Positions 1 through 8,372 of a stretch of DNA of 64,000 bases are shown piece after piece. Under the pieces are notes generated by a model. That model ran no database searches and was not told the DNA's origin. It saw only the letters and a list, made by a program, of their open reading frames with translations. The stretch is from Prochlorococcus sp. AG-409-A10. Its GTDB lineage: Bacteria; Cyanobacteriota; Cyanobacteriia; PCC-6307; Cyanobiaceae. The DNA is taken from assembly GCA_003216175.1 (NCBI GenBank), contig QCJG01000005.1:1-64000 (forward strand), read 5' to 3'. The translations under genes were made by a program, and so were the position numbers. Within the stretch, counting starts at the first letter, position 1. Every line of letters begins with the position of its first letter.

Positions 1-88
1 CAGTAGGAATTTCGTAATTGAAATCATGCATCACTTGAATATCACTCAACGCATTTTTGATAATAGAGAACGGAGTTTTTAGTTTCAT
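1..88 (-). CDS. CP12-like small protein, C-terminus beyond window edge
   Basis: The reading frame enters from the left edge and encodes a start very similar to the small protein at 38857-39021 (shared stretch KNALSDI then VMHDFNYEIP). That full-length copy ends in a CP12-type cysteine motif, so this is probably a second CP12-like gene. An AGGAGG ribosome-binding site at 92-97 sits three bases upstream of the chosen ATG, the same spacing as in the other copy. A DUF2905 gene lies close by in both copies. The diagnostic C-terminus is not visible here, so the assignment rests on the paralogue. Confidence 0.6.
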   Translation of the reverse strand, partial: MKLKTPFSIIKNALSDIQVMHDFNYEIPT

Positions 89-231
89 CATCCTCCTATT
101 CGGATACCATTGTTCTACTTGATCCTTGCTGCTTTAGATACCTCGGTTATTACTCAAGTATTACTCCCTAGTCATCAAATTGGTCATACAAAGAGATTGG
201 CCTTAATCAGCCTCTTGAGTCATGGCAGATA

Positions 232-435
232 CTAGGAAGTCCGAAACAAATTAAAAATGACTGTAAGAAGCAGGCTAATGGCAATACAGCTAACGACTGG
301 GAAATAGAAAGTTGAGTTCTCACCTCTAAGAATGATGTCCCCAGGTAATCGTCCCAACCCTATTTGTTTTAAGTAAGGATATAGAACACCGATTGAAGCG
401 ATTACAAGTCCAAGTGTAATTAGTATCCTTTGCAT
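232..435 (-). CDS. DUF2905-type small membrane protein
   Basis: This 67-residue protein has two hydrophobic segments separated by a loop containing LPGDI and RGENSTFYFP, the pattern of the DUF2905 family of short bacterial membrane proteins with unknown function. A nearly identical paralogue lies at 39299-39502. In both places a CP12-like gene is close by, so a small gene block has been duplicated and inverted. No function can be assigned. Confidence 0.8.
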   Translation of the reverse strand: MQRILITLGLVIASIGVLYPYLKQIGLGRLPGDIILRGENSTFYFPVVSCIAISLLLTVIFNLFRTS

Positions 436-752
436 TATTAGTTATTAATTAACCCAACTGTAGTAATACTTGGGTGATAGCACCCTTTTCAATTATTACG
501 TTTTCAATTAAACCTTTCCCAGGGTCTCTGCCTACACTTTGATTACTGGCTCAGGCTTTAGGGAGGTTTAGATGCCTCCCGCAAAAATTGCAAGATAAAA
601 CAGTAATTTATACTGATTCGATTTTTGATCACTTTGATTAGAAAAGAATTATCAGAACTTTTATTTTAAGATTCGGTTCTGATAGTAGAGGGGAAGGCAT
701 TCAAAGTCATATGGGATGGAATGCCTCCCCAACATTTTTAGGAGGATTTATT
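436..752. other. intergenic stretch, no gene recognised
   Basis: About 320 bases without a convincing reading frame. It separates a minus-strand gene from the plus-strand pseudogene that follows, so promoters for both are expected here. An AGGAGG at 740-745 is the ribosome-binding site of the pseudogene at 753. Confidence 0.4.
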
Positions 753-931
753 ATGTCTTGTGGAAATCCATTTAATCATCTACTAAAGAATGTCAAAGGA
801 CCTTTCCCGAGCCATGAGTTGTTTTCTACTTCCAAAACAAATATGATGATGATGTGATTGAGTGCATGCAATTTGGTATTTGCTCCTCTAATCCTCCTCG
901 TCTAAAAGATATTCCCTATTTTCATTTTTAA
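753..931 (+). pseudogene. frameshifted small protein, CGNPFNHLL family
   Basis: The frame starts with a good AGGAGG site and reads MSCGNPFNHLLKNV, matching the start of the intact paralogue at 18747-18914. It stops early at a run of ATG repeats. The continuation lies in another frame and reads DDDVIECMQFGICSS, which matches the paralogue's DDKELECLTYGFCSK region. The gene is therefore a frameshifted copy or contains a sequence error. Function unknown. Confidence 0.6.
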
Positions 932-1052
932 CTAGTTATATTTAAATTTTAAAGAGCTTTTAAAAATAGGAGTAGCTATAAATCAAGTGGACGGCATATA
1001 TTAGAAATTGATAGCGCATACAGCTTAAATTTAGTGTAGGGAACATCCAAGA

Positions 1053-1631
1053 ATGAAACATTTACTACTTCCTCTTATTTCTGCTTTTGTATTGCCGATC
1101 ACTGTAAAGGCTGAAGTCTCAGAAGAGATTCATAAACGTTGCCTAGAAGCTAGAGATTACTCAGGTTGCGTAATGACTAATCGGGATAAAACTCCAAGTA
1201 TCAAAAGAGAAATGACTGGTATTGGTATAACGCTTTTTCTGAATAGTGATACAGCAGAATTAACAATTCATTCAGTTATTAATAGCTCTCCTGCCAGTGA
1301 TGCCGATATGGAATCAGGTGATGTAATCCTTAAGATAGATGGAAAGTCTACGAAAGGAATGGGTTTAAAGGAGGCAATTAAATTAATCAAAGGTCCTAAA
1401 GATAAGCCAATTAAATTAGTCATTGGTAGAAATAACGAAAAAGGTAAAAGAAAAAAAATTGAGGTGAACTTGATTCGAGATACATTTGTTATTCCTGAAC
1501 AAGAATCTTTGAATCAATTAAACATAAGAGAATTTTTTAAGTATGGTTTTCCACGGGATCTACAGCCAATGAATCCACAAGGTTACCCTCCTGAGTTAAA
1601 TAAAGAATTATTCCCTAATAACCAAATTTAA
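1053..1631 (+). CDS. secreted PDZ-domain protein
   Basis: The 192-residue product begins with a signal peptide (about residues 1-20, ending near VKA). A single PDZ domain covers about residues 50-130. It carries the GIGITLFLN carboxylate-binding-type loop and SPASDADMESGDVILKIDG, which is typical of the PDZ domain in C-terminal processing proteases (CtpA/S41). The protease domain itself is absent, so this is a stand-alone periplasmic or thylakoid-lumen peptide-binding module, not an enzyme. The C-terminal 50 residues are polar and unassigned. It could be an adaptor for a Ctp or Deg protease; that is inference. Confidence 0.75.
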   Translation: MKHLLLPLISAFVLPITVKAEVSEEIHKRCLEARDYSGCVMTNRDKTPSIKREMTGIGITLFLNSDTAELTIHSVINSSPASDADMESGDVILKIDGKSTKGMGLKEAIKLIKGPKDKPIKLVIGRNNEKGKRKKIEVNLIRDTFVIPEQESLNQLNIREFFKYGFPRDLQPMNPQGYPPELNKELFPNNQI

Positions 1632-1809
1632 TTCAATAGCTAACTCCATTTTGCATTAACTAATAGTAAAGAGTTTTGTATAAGACTTGCTATTGATCTA
1701 TCGGCATACCCAACAAATCAGTAGTAGCAACCGATCTTGGTTGTGGAGACCGTATCTGATATTTCGGTTTGCAACATTTTAAATTCCTGGAGGTCGAGTC
1801 AAAGTAGAT

Positions 1810-2097
1810 ATGTCCTTTGAAATGAATGTAATGTATTCCTCTTTATTTGATGCTGTATTCGCTGATTCCTTCTTCGCTCCTATGAGAACAGTTTATGTTG
1901 TCTCTGATAGTCAACTCGAAGAAATCAAGAGAACCCAAAGAGAAGAAGAGCTCGAAAATATCGAGGCTTCTCGTAAAAGGTTAGAAGAGAGTTATCAAGC
2001 TCGAGTCAAGATTCTTGATGATCGAGAGCATGAACTTCAAGAAGAGATCAAAGCTCTTGCTCCAGCCAAGAAAAAGAATGAAAAAGTCGCTGTTTAA
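1810..2097 (+). CDS. coiled-coil hypothetical protein, paralogue of 30566
   Basis: This 95-residue protein has a hydrophobic N-terminal third, a conserved VYVVSDSQ segment, and a charged coiled-coil tail rich in Glu, Arg and Lys (about residues 38-85, ending EEIKALAP). The gene at 30566-30889 shares the same order (VYVISDS, REYAIKKEIKALSP). An SD-like CTGGAGG lies upstream. A hairpin terminator follows at 2139. Function unknown. Confidence 0.7.
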   Translation: MSFEMNVMYSSLFDAVFADSFFAPMRTVYVVSDSQLEEIKRTQREEELENIEASRKRLEESYQARVKILDDREHELQEEIKALAPAKKKNEKVAV

Positions 2098-2138
2098 CAA
2101 GTAGCTTGAGGACATTGTGTAAGTATTGATTTTTCGGT

Positions 2139-2175
2139 AGCCTCTTCCCTTTCATAAAGAAAAGAGGCTTTTTAT
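2139..2175 (+). terminator. rho-independent terminator
   Basis: AGCCTCTT pairs with AAGAGGCT across a 15-base loop and is followed by TTTTTAT. It is placed to end the coiled-coil gene at 1810-2097. Confidence 0.7.
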
Positions 2176-2258
2176 TTGTCTAACCGAACTATTCAGACGA
2201 TAACAACACGATAAGTTCCAGTTTTTAGTTCTTTGATTCAAGTATATAAAAATTTAGT

Positions 2259-2476
2259 TTAGACCTTTCGAGTCTTTTGATTCGATGAATTCCTATTTGA
2301 AGGATGAAACCTAAGCTGATCTCTAAAATCTTTATCTCCCCAATAGTAATCATCGTAAGATGAAAAAGCTGACATAGCGACACCGGCTGTAAGGAGCCCC
2401 CCATGATCAAAACAATATAGAGAAAGGAATAAAAAGGAACCCAATTACCAGTTCTAGAAATAACCGCAAAAGGCAT
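2259..2476 (-). pseudogene. frameshifted small membrane protein
   Basis: Two overlapping minus-strand frames look like one gene split by an indel. The first gives MPFAVISRTGNWVPFY and a membrane segment as far as LIMGG. At the six-base C run near 2396-2402 the sensible reading jumps to the other frame, giving LLTAGVAMSAFSSYDDYYWG and a polar tail. Joined, they make a single-span protein of about 72 residues. The break lies in a homopolymer, so it may be decay or a sequencing error. Confidence 0.45.
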
Positions 2477-2642
2477 AGTGGGGAGAAATATTAGGTTTTG
2501 AAATAACTAGATTCTCTAAGGAAAATGATTGTTCTATCTGAAAGGAATACCTAATCTATAACAACTTAAAAAATATAAGACTAGTTTTTACCTTTTCAAG
2601 TTGAACTAGTTCAACTCATCTTCTTGCTGTAGCAAAAGTTAC

Positions 2643-2683
2643 GCTGATATTTATGGAGTTAGTACTTCAACTGTCAGGAGGTA
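2643..2683 (+). pseudogene. HTH scrap (IYGVS-STVRR family)
   Basis: Translation gives ADIYGVSTSTVRR before a stop. The same helix-turn-helix-like end recurs at 15155 and 21337. Only this C-terminal part is visible and there is no start codon. Confidence 0.4.
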
Positions 2684-2732
2684 GTCAGTTCAATAAAAAG
2701 CAGATATTCTTCAAAGATCTTTAAAAATTCAA

Positions 2733-3101
2733 ATGAAGAAAACTGCGATTGTGGGTGTTGTGGCAGCAGCTGTAGGACTTGTTGCAGGTTCTCAACTTCC
2801 TAAATTTGGTAATGCGGGATATGCCGTAATTACAGGTACAACAAAAGATAGAGAAGCAGCTAAAGAGTATTTTCAAAGCGTTAATCAATTCACTAAAGAA
2901 TGTGGTTTTACTACCTTGGTACTAGATAGAAATACAGATATACGAGAAGGAGACGAAGGACCTCTTACTGTTATTGCAAGACATCCAAAGGGTAAGGCTG
3001 CAGTGATTAAATGCTATGAGTCGGATGAATATCAAAGATTAAAAGCAATTCGAGCACCCTACACAGATTGGAATTTCCGACTAACAGAAGGAAAGATTTA
3101 A
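2733..3101 (+). CDS. DUF1330-like protein with N-terminal anchor
   Basis: The 122-residue product has an N-terminal hydrophobic segment (residues 3-20) that may be a signal or anchor. A domain of the DUF1330 type follows, a small dimeric alpha/beta fold, seen in YAVITG, AAKEYF, the Gly-rich turn before LTVIARHPKGKAAVIKCYESDEYQRLKAIR, and the final strand. The stretch FPS/HPKGKAA followed by a YES-x-EYQ helix matches the other copy at 10110-10406. Catalytic activity is unknown for the family. Confidence 0.65.
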   Translation: MKKTAIVGVVAAAVGLVAGSQLPKFGNAGYAVITGTTKDREAAKEYFQSVNQFTKECGFTTLVLDRNTDIREGDEGPLTVIARHPKGKAAVIKCYESDEYQRLKAIRAPYTDWNFRLTEGKI

Positions 3102-3103
3102 AT

Positions 3104-3160
3104 AAAAAAGGCGGGCAATAAGCCCCTCGTGAAAATCTACTGTCAACCGAGCTGAGAATC
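3104..3160. repeat. terminator-hairpin repeat, copy 1
   Basis: An imperfect G/C hairpin (GGCGGGC, GCCCC) after a run of A is followed by AAAATCTACTGTCAACCGAGCT. The same layout occurs at 9720, 18611, 22751, 42181 and 45738. It sits between converging genes and could terminate both strands. Confidence 0.55.
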
Positions 3161-3267
3161 TACCAATCTGGATACTCGCCTTGGACTGGTTCTTCATAGA
3201 AATCTCCCTTTTCTATGCCTGAAAAATATTCAGTTAAATGTTGAGGATCTTCGCTTGTGTTCGTCAT
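3160..3267 (-). CDS. small protein with conserved FYEEPV-YPDW end
   Basis: A 35-residue peptide ends in GDFYEEPVQGEYPDW. Near-identical C-termini occur at 9779-9895 and 24115-24222, so the family is under selection. The N-terminal half is variable and acidic. Its start overlaps the stop of the membrane-protein gene upstream (ATGA), suggesting translational coupling. No known domain. Confidence 0.6.
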   Translation of the reverse strand: MTNTSEDPQHLTEYFSGIEKGDFYEEPVQGEYPDW

Positions 3268-3521
3268 TTTTGTTCCTGATCTTCTTGTTCCCATGCTTGA
3301 AATTGGAAATAAAATATTGCGGCTAACGCTACGAAGATTGAAAGAAGTCCAGCCCAACCCCAAAACTTATGCTCGGTGAAAAGATTAGTCAGCGATGACT
3401 GTTCTACATATCTTGCATCCATCTCGTTTTGAATATTCCCAGTCCATGCATCAGCAGCAATTATAAAATTCCCAATTAAATCAATCATTTCAGCAATCTG
3501 ACTAAGAAGAATATTACGCAA
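3264..3521 (-). CDS. single-span membrane protein, unknown
   Basis: The 85-residue product has an amphipathic N-terminal half, one clear transmembrane segment (about residues 52-75, WGWAGLLSIFVALAAIFYF) and a short charged tail. It overlaps the start of the downstream 35-residue peptide gene, so the two probably form an operon. No family recognised. Confidence 0.5.
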   Translation of the reverse strand: MRNILLSQIAEMIDLIGNFIIAADAWTGNIQNEMDARYVEQSSLTNLFTEHKFWGWAGLLSIFVALAAIFYFQFQAWEQEDQEQK

Positions 3522-3562
3522 AAGGAAACCCTCTTTGCGGAGGGTTAACTAAGATTGTGTGA

Positions 3563-3670
3563 GGAAGTTGTCGGAGAAACGAGGTTGAACATTCCAGCCC
3601 TCCGATGCAATAAAAATAAAAAGAATTGATTAAATACTGCTGTTCTGTTGAGGTAGTGCTTTCCTACTCC
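3563..3670. repeat. dispersed non-coding repeat ending GTTGAGGTAGTGCTTTCC, copy 1
   Basis: The unit contains a hairpin-forming GAGG...CCTC region, an AT-rich spacer and the ending TTCTGTTGAGGTAGTGCT. Related units lie at 15618, 18300, 22028 and 23516. Here it leads directly into the CxxC peptide remnant at 3705, as does the copy at 15618. Confidence 0.5.
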
Positions 3671-3704
3671 CTTTTCACAAACAGGAGAAGAAGAGGGGGG
3701 ACTT

Positions 3705-3803
3705 ATGAAACTCTTCACTCCTTTCACCATTCCTAAAAAAGAAAATTGCGATCTTGCAGGATCAAAACTAATAAAAGAAAAGAAGTTGAAAATCCATTAT
3801 TAG
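3705..3803 (+). pseudogene. frameshifted CxxC mini-protein
   Basis: The frame begins MKLFTPFTIPKKENCDL, the same as the intact copies at 15769 and 23167. It has lost one base in the codons for the CDLC motif (CTTGCAG in place of CTTTGCAG). The second cysteine and the downstream sequence are therefore out of frame. Confidence 0.6.
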
Positions 3804-3808
3804 ATCAA

Positions 3809-3955
3809 CTATTTAAATTCCTTTACAGGGATAGGTTTGATTTCGTTTTCGATTGAGTGGGGTTGATTCATTTGTTTATACATCGGCGAATTAAGAGCCA
3901 AGAAGTAAATACCAAGTGACGCAAAAAATGGGAATAGAGCTTTTAGTTGATTCAT
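3809..3955 (-). CDS. 48-residue single-span membrane peptide
   Basis: The reading frame encodes one hydrophobic segment (residues 5-24) and a polar tail rich in Pro and Glu ending VKEFK. Its 3' part overlaps the dispersed repeat sequence downstream of the CxxC mini-protein. No family recognised; coding status is plausible but unproven. Confidence 0.4.
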   Translation of the reverse strand: MNQLKALFPFFASLGIYFLALNSPMYKQMNQPHSIENEIKPIPVKEFK

Positions 3956-4065
3956 TAGTTTTTTCTAGTAGAAAGGAACAATAATATGGTGAGTCATTTA
4001 ATTTATTAAATTTTATTTTCAAGTAGCAAAGCAACAGATTCATAATTAGATTTATAAAAAAATCA

Positions 4066-5457
4066 ATGCCAATCGATCAAAATATCTTAACTCGTAGACG
4101 ATTATTAAAATTATTACTTATGGCCTATTGCACATCGATGATGCCTCCAGTATTAGGTCGAAAATCTCAATTATTAAAAGGAAAAACTATCATCGTTGTT
4201 GGTGCAGGAATTTCTGGATTAACAGCAGCAAGCGAACTTATACAAAAAGGAGCAAATGTAACCATACTGGAAGCCAACAATTACATTGGTGGGCGAATTA
4301 AAACCGATTGGTCACTTGGGAAAGATGCTCCATTTGAGGTTGGTGCAGGATGGATTCATGGCCCTTCTCAAGACAATCCAACAAAACAATTGGCAGACAA
4401 AAGTGGTTGTAAATACTTTTTAACTAATGACGATAATATTTCGACATTCGATTCAGATGGCACTATATGGTCTGAGGAGAAATTCGTAGCTGTTGAAGAA
4501 AAATGGGAAAAAGCTTTATATCTTGTAGATGAAGAATTAGAACTTAATGATAGGAGAAGTTTAAGAAAGGCAATACAGGATATTTATCCTGCGGCATTAA
4601 ATGATCCTGGGGTGTTATGGGCACTATCTGCATACACTGAATTTGATAAAGGAACTTCTATAGAAAATGTTTCGGCGGTTTTTCATGATGACGATAAAGC
4701 CTTTGATAAACCAGATGTAATTATTACGAATGGATATGACTCAATTATAAAAAATCTTTCAAAAAATTTAGATATTCGATTGAATAATAAAGTCAGTGAA
4801 ATTGATATATCTAATAAGGATTTTGTAAGAGTTCAATCTAATGATAGAGAGCTTAAATGTGATTCAATCATTTGCAGTGTTCCTTTAGGTATTTTGAAAG
4901 CAAAAAATATAAAATTCAAGCCTTCATTACCTAAGAAATATATTAAAAGTATTGATAAATTGGGCTTTGGGTCAGTAACTAAAATAGCAATAAAATTTAA
5001 AGATATTTTTTGGGATAAAGAAACTCAGTATTTTGGCATAAATACAGAGATAAAAGGCCGTTGGAATTATTGGTTGAATTACCGAACTTTTAGTAGAGAA
5101 AATATTTTACTGGGATTAAGTGTTGGGGATTATGCTCTTATTGCAGACCAAATGAATGAAAAAGAAATGAAAAACGATGCAATGAACGTTTTGAGAGATG
5201 TATGGGGACAAAATATACCTGATCCAACAGATATTCTTACAACAAGATGGTCTAAAGAAGAAAACATTCTTGGTGCATATTCTTATCCATCCCCTGGATC
5301 AACTCCTCAAGATTACAAAGTTTTATCTACTCCAGTTGATGGAAAATTATTCTTTTGTGGAGAACATACAAATTTTGATTATTCGGCTACTACACACGGA
5401 GCATATTTAAGCGGCATTCGTGTAGTCAAAGATATTGAGAAAGCAATCTTAAATTAA
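4066..5457 (+). CDS. FAD-dependent amine oxidase (polyamine/monoamine oxidase family)
   Basis: The 463-residue product is a flavin amine oxidase. The N-terminus has a twin-arginine-like stretch (TRRRLLKLLLMAY), so export is possible. A Rossmann FAD site follows (VVGAGISGLTAAS, then the EANNYIGGRI signature at about residues 75-85). GAGWIHGP and the C-terminal FFCGEHTNFDYSATTHGAYLSG flavin-binding segment are also present, as in polyamine oxidases and LSD1-like enzymes. Such enzymes oxidise primary or secondary amines with O2, giving an aldehyde/imine and H2O2; the actual substrate cannot be read here. It stands alone, and GC and codon usage resemble the island. Confidence 0.88.
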   Translation: MPIDQNILTRRRLLKLLLMAYCTSMMPPVLGRKSQLLKGKTIIVVGAGISGLTAASELIQKGANVTILEANNYIGGRIKTDWSLGKDAPFEVGAGWIHGPSQDNPTKQLADKSGCKYFLTNDDNISTFDSDGTIWSEEKFVAVEEKWEKALYLVDEELELNDRRSLRKAIQDIYPAALNDPGVLWALSAYTEFDKGTSIENVSAVFHDDDKAFDKPDVIITNGYDSIIKNLSKNLDIRLNNKVSEIDISNKDFVRVQSNDRELKCDSIICSVPLGILKAKNIKFKPSLPKKYIKSIDKLGFGSVTKIAIKFKDIFWDKETQYFGINTEIKGRWNYWLNYRTFSRENILLGLSVGDYALIADQMNEKEMKNDAMNVLRDVWGQNIPDPTDILTTRWSKEENILGAYSYPSPGSTPQDYKVLSTPVDGKLFFCGEHTNFDYSATTHGAYLSGIRVVKDIEKAILN

Positions 5458-5690
5458 AATATATGAGGTGGAATCATTGACCTACCTTCTTTTTCACAAC
5501 TATGTAGCTGCTCTTTTAGATGCCAAGAGATAGATCCATCAACATCATGGACAAGCAATGGATATAAACGCCAATGTCGCATAAAATAAACGAGTCGAAG
5601 TCGCAGGCCTTGTTGTTCCTGACTCGGCATTAAAGCATTTCTAAAAACTAATGACATCTTTTACATGTCCTGAGTCAAGGTAGGCTATTG
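5454..5690 (-). pseudogene. remnant of a secreted-protein cassette
   Basis: The minus strand carries the conserved leader found upstream of the genes starting at 7270, 14967 and 17649 (MSLVFRNALMPS, then LRLRLVYFMR). Instead of a signal peptide and mature protein it runs into a short unrelated tail. It is read as a cassette whose coding body was deleted or replaced. Confidence 0.45.
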
Positions 5691-5709
5691 CTTACGGCAT
5701 GATTGGTAT

Positions 5710-6243
5710 ATGGTTATTAGGAATGTTCTTCGAATTGGTCATCCTGCATTGCGTACATGCGCGGCGGAGATTCCTGATGATTGGTTCGGCAGTCAACGTC
5801 TGCAGCAGATGATAGACGACCTGTTCGATACAAAATTGGCTTGCTCTGGAGCAGGGCTAGCGGCACCGCAAATCGATGAACCTTGGAGGATTTTTGTTGT
5901 CGGTATGGGACATAACCCCCGATACCCCGATGCTGATCCTTTGCCTGATCGTGCACTGATCAATCCAGTCATCAAATCAATTGGAGATGAAATAAATGCT
6001 GGTTGGGAGGGTTGCCTCAGCTTGCCTGGCTTGCGCGGTGAGGTGGCGCGATGGCAACGTATTCATCTGAAATGGCAAGATCAAGAAGGGACTTTCCATA
6101 CAGAAGAGTTGCAAGATTTCCATGCACGAGTTGTTCAGCATGAAAACGATCACTTGGATGGTGTTCTTTTCTCTGATCGTCTTACCAGTCCACTAGCTTT
6201 TGGATTTACGGATGAGCTACAGGCTCATGGACGGATTCCTTAG
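5710..6243 (+). CDS. def: peptide deformylase
   Basis: All three peptide deformylase motifs are present in the 177-residue product: GAGLAAPQI (about residue 47), EGCLSLPG (about 98), and the metal-binding QHENDHLDG (about 137). The cysteine of motif 2 and the two histidines of motif 3 ligate the catalytic metal. The enzyme removes the N-formyl group from nascent proteins. Length is normal for type I enzymes. The gene looks more GC-rich than its neighbours, and a second housekeeping copy is likely elsewhere; both points suggest transfer. Cyanophages also carry def, so a phage origin is possible. Confidence 0.9.
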   Translation: MVIRNVLRIGHPALRTCAAEIPDDWFGSQRLQQMIDDLFDTKLACSGAGLAAPQIDEPWRIFVVGMGHNPRYPDADPLPDRALINPVIKSIGDEINAGWEGCLSLPGLRGEVARWQRIHLKWQDQEGTFHTEELQDFHARVVQHENDHLDGVLFSDRLTSPLAFGFTDELQAHGRIP

Positions 6244-6254
6244 TTGTCTACTTA

Positions 6255-6345
6255 GGGATAGTTGATGCTAGATAGCAAATTCCCCTTCTGATGACGCACG
6301 TTGATTACCCTAAGAGGGACCCAATAGACGCAATAGACGTTTATT
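6255..6345. repeat. 3' flank of secreted-protein cassette, copy 1
   Basis: The segment has GTTGATGCTA, then GATGAC, and ends in CCCAATAGACGCAATAGA. A second copy is at 14365-14455, and a shorter variant precedes 17191 (ACACAATAGTCGTTT). Each lies immediately after the stop codon of a minus-strand secreted-protein gene. Confidence 0.55.
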
Positions 6346-6349
6346 TAAT

Positions 6350-7270
6350 TCAATTAGTTAGATCCCAAAGCCTTTCAGCATTCTTATACGCAATTCGTTC
6401 AACAACACTTTGTGGTAATTCTTTTAATGATTCTCTCCAAAGATTTACTCTTTTTACATAATACTGATCACTCCAATCTGAAGGCCATACAGCATCAATA
6501 CAAAAAATAAATCTATCAGGATATTTGATTAATAATTTCTTCCAACTATCTTTAATTTTTTTATTACTAAATAAAGTTGTCCAAGGTTGTCTCGTATTTT
6601 TTCCTTTAATCATATGTGCTCTTGACATCATGAAATACACATTTTTATGATTTTCTATTAAACGCGAGACATTCTCTGTATCAAGTTGACCCATGTGTAT
6701 TAGAGGGAAAGAAATATCTCTATTTTTATCTAAAATATTTTCTAATTCTTTCATCCTTTGAGCATAATTATTGACGGATCTAAATTCAATATGAATTATC
6801 AAAGGCCAGTTTCTATCTCTAGCTTTACCTAAAAGATAAATAAATTGATCCGACGAGCTACTTACATTAACTTCTGGAGCTTTTAATCCATACTTTCCTT
6901 TTGCTGCATGAAACAATAGAGCTTCTCCTAAACCATAATATCTTCTTTTTTTTTCTTTTTTTTCTATGCTCTTAGTGAATTTATCATTATCATCACTCCA
7001 TGGCTTCCCCTTCGTTTTAATTATGGGGAATATTCTATTAGGATATTTATCAGATAGGTCCAAAATATCCTTATTTTTAGCTAAATCTCTATTTGTAAGT
7101 ATTACTTTCTTGATCCCAGCTTTATTCAATAAATCTATTATTTGATCAGACAACTGAGAATTAGGCAATTGACTATGTGCATCGACGAATAATAATTTAT
7201 CTGGTTCAGAATAAACAGGCTTGAGTAAAATTAATCCCATACCAAGAGCTAGTAATAGGAAACGTCTCAT
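6350..7270 (-). CDS. secreted amidohydrolase-like protein (TIM-barrel metal-dependent hydrolase)
   Basis: The 306-residue protein starts with a signal peptide (MRRFLLLALGMGLILL). VDAHSQL follows, resembling the D-x-H metal site of amidohydrolase-2 family TIM barrels. Further features are WPLIIHIEFRS and FPLIHMGQ (strand-end histidines) and FIFCIDAVWPSDW near the C-terminus (a strand-end aspartate). The length fits the family, which includes decarboxylases and lactonases. The D-x-H motif is DAHS, not DxHxH, so activity is uncertain. The gene lies between a conserved 5' leader and 3' flank shared with two other secreted-protein genes. Confidence 0.6.
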   Translation of the reverse strand: MRRFLLLALGMGLILLKPVYSEPDKLLFVDAHSQLPNSQLSDQIIDLLNKAGIKKVILTNRDLAKNKDILDLSDKYPNRIFPIIKTKGKPWSDDNDKFTKSIEKKEKKRRYYGLGEALLFHAAKGKYGLKAPEVNVSSSSDQFIYLLGKARDRNWPLIIHIEFRSVNNYAQRMKELENILDKNRDISFPLIHMGQLDTENVSRLIENHKNVYFMMSRAHMIKGKNTRQPWTTLFSNKKIKDSWKKLLIKYPDRFIFCIDAVWPSDWSDQYYVKRVNLWRESLKELPQSVVERIAYKNAERLWDLTN

Positions 7271-7400
7271 AAACTAAACGAGTTGAAGTAGCAGGACTTG
7301 TTGGTTCTCACTCGGCATTAAAGCATTTTTAAAAACTAATGACATCTTTTACATGCATAATGGCATGCCTATGTGTTCTGCTTATGGTTCCACTAATGCT
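7271..7400. repeat. 5' leader of secreted-protein cassette, copy 1
   Basis: On the minus strand this reads a leader frame (MSLVFKNALMPSENQQ) that stops just before the ATG of the amidohydrolase gene. On the plus strand it starts a divergent small membrane-protein frame. Related segments occur at about 5565-5690, 14968-15120 and 17650-17760. Confidence 0.5.
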
Positions 7401-7416
7401 TTTTATCTGGGCGTAA
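7339..7416 (+). CDS. 25-residue hydrophobic peptide divergent from cassette leader
   Basis: The frame starts MTSFTCIMACLCVLL and ends FIWA. A longer version at 17716 starts MKSFAFVMARLCAVL and continues with a polar tail. The copies at 15034 and 5670 are frameshifted or truncated. It may be a real membrane peptide truncated here, or a chance frame in the leader repeat. Confidence 0.3.
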   Translation: MTSFTCIMACLCVLLMVPLMLFIWA

Positions 7417-7580
7417 GAAACCAAGTAAATAAGAATCAATCACTATCACTCCTACGATTAACTTAAGAAAAAATCTTGCGATATAAATGCTTTCCCCTGG
7501 ATTTTTTGCAATACAAACGGATGTACAGTGTTGACCCAGCGCGGATATTTTCCTGGTTTAGATAAAATGAAATTTACAAT

Positions 7581-8372
7581 GTGAAAGCAGATATTTTAAT
7601 CATTACCGCCCTACAAGAAGAACAGGATGCTCTTAAAAAAGTCTTCGATGTTGAGTGGAAGTTAGACATCTTGGAAGGCCTCTTCTTTCAACATTTTCAG
7701 CTTGAACTTCATGGTCGCATTCTAAATGTAGTCGCAGTTAATCAAACTGAAATGGGGATGGTTCACGCCGCTATCACAACTACTAAGGCGGTCCAGCTCT
7801 TTAAGCCAAAGTTAACCTCTATGACTGGGATTTGTGCCGGCATAGAGGGCAAAGTTCAATTGGGTGACATTATTATCGGGAGCCAGACCTTTGACTACGG
7901 CTCAGGAAAATATATAAACGGCAAACTTATCCCTCATCCAACCCCAATTGGACCACCAAATTGGCTTTTGCAACTTTTAGAGGCATGTTCTGCTCAAGAA
8001 AAAATTGGGGAATTGATAAAACGAGAATTTTCCGGAACTAAACCAAGCTACCCGCTAGGCATTCACCATGCATCCTTCGGTAGCGGAGCTGCAGTCGTTG
8101 CCGATGACAAGATGGTTGAAGAAGCAACCAGAATTGACAGAAAACTCTTTGCTCTGGACATGGAAGCTTACGGGGTAGCGATGGCTAACGCATTAGCATC
8201 TACTACTAGTAGCCAATACCCATGCTTTATTGTGAAAGGAGCCGTCGATTTTGCCGGCATTCATAAAAACGATAAATACCATGAATATGGAGCTTACGTT
8301 AGTGCTATGTATATTCGTAAGTTCTTAGAATTTCCTTTGAGTGCATCAATTTTTGGTGCTAATAATATTTGA
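7581..8372 (+). CDS. nucleoside phosphorylase-superfamily protein (MTA/SAH nucleosidase-like)
   Basis: The 263-residue product has the purine nucleoside phosphorylase fold. Its ADILIITALQEEQDAL start is characteristic of MTA/SAH nucleosidase-like proteins. Other markers are the MTGICAGIEGKVQLGDIIIG motif, the ribose-binding ALDMEAYGVAMA (about residue 195, with the Met-Glu pair), and VKGAVDFAG near the end. Related stand-alone domains cleave adenosine-type nucleosides and some act as effectors in nucleotide-signalling or defence contexts. The substrate is not determined here. It starts with GTG, and no partner gene is adjacent. Confidence 0.8.
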   Translation: MKADILIITALQEEQDALKKVFDVEWKLDILEGLFFQHFQLELHGRILNVVAVNQTEMGMVHAAITTTKAVQLFKPKLTSMTGICAGIEGKVQLGDIIIGSQTFDYGSGKYINGKLIPHPTPIGPPNWLLQLLEACSAQEKIGELIKREFSGTKPSYPLGIHHASFGSGAAVVADDKMVEEATRIDRKLFALDMEAYGVAMANALASTTSSQYPCFIVKGAVDFAGIHKNDKYHEYGAYVSAMYIRKFLEFPLSASIFGANNI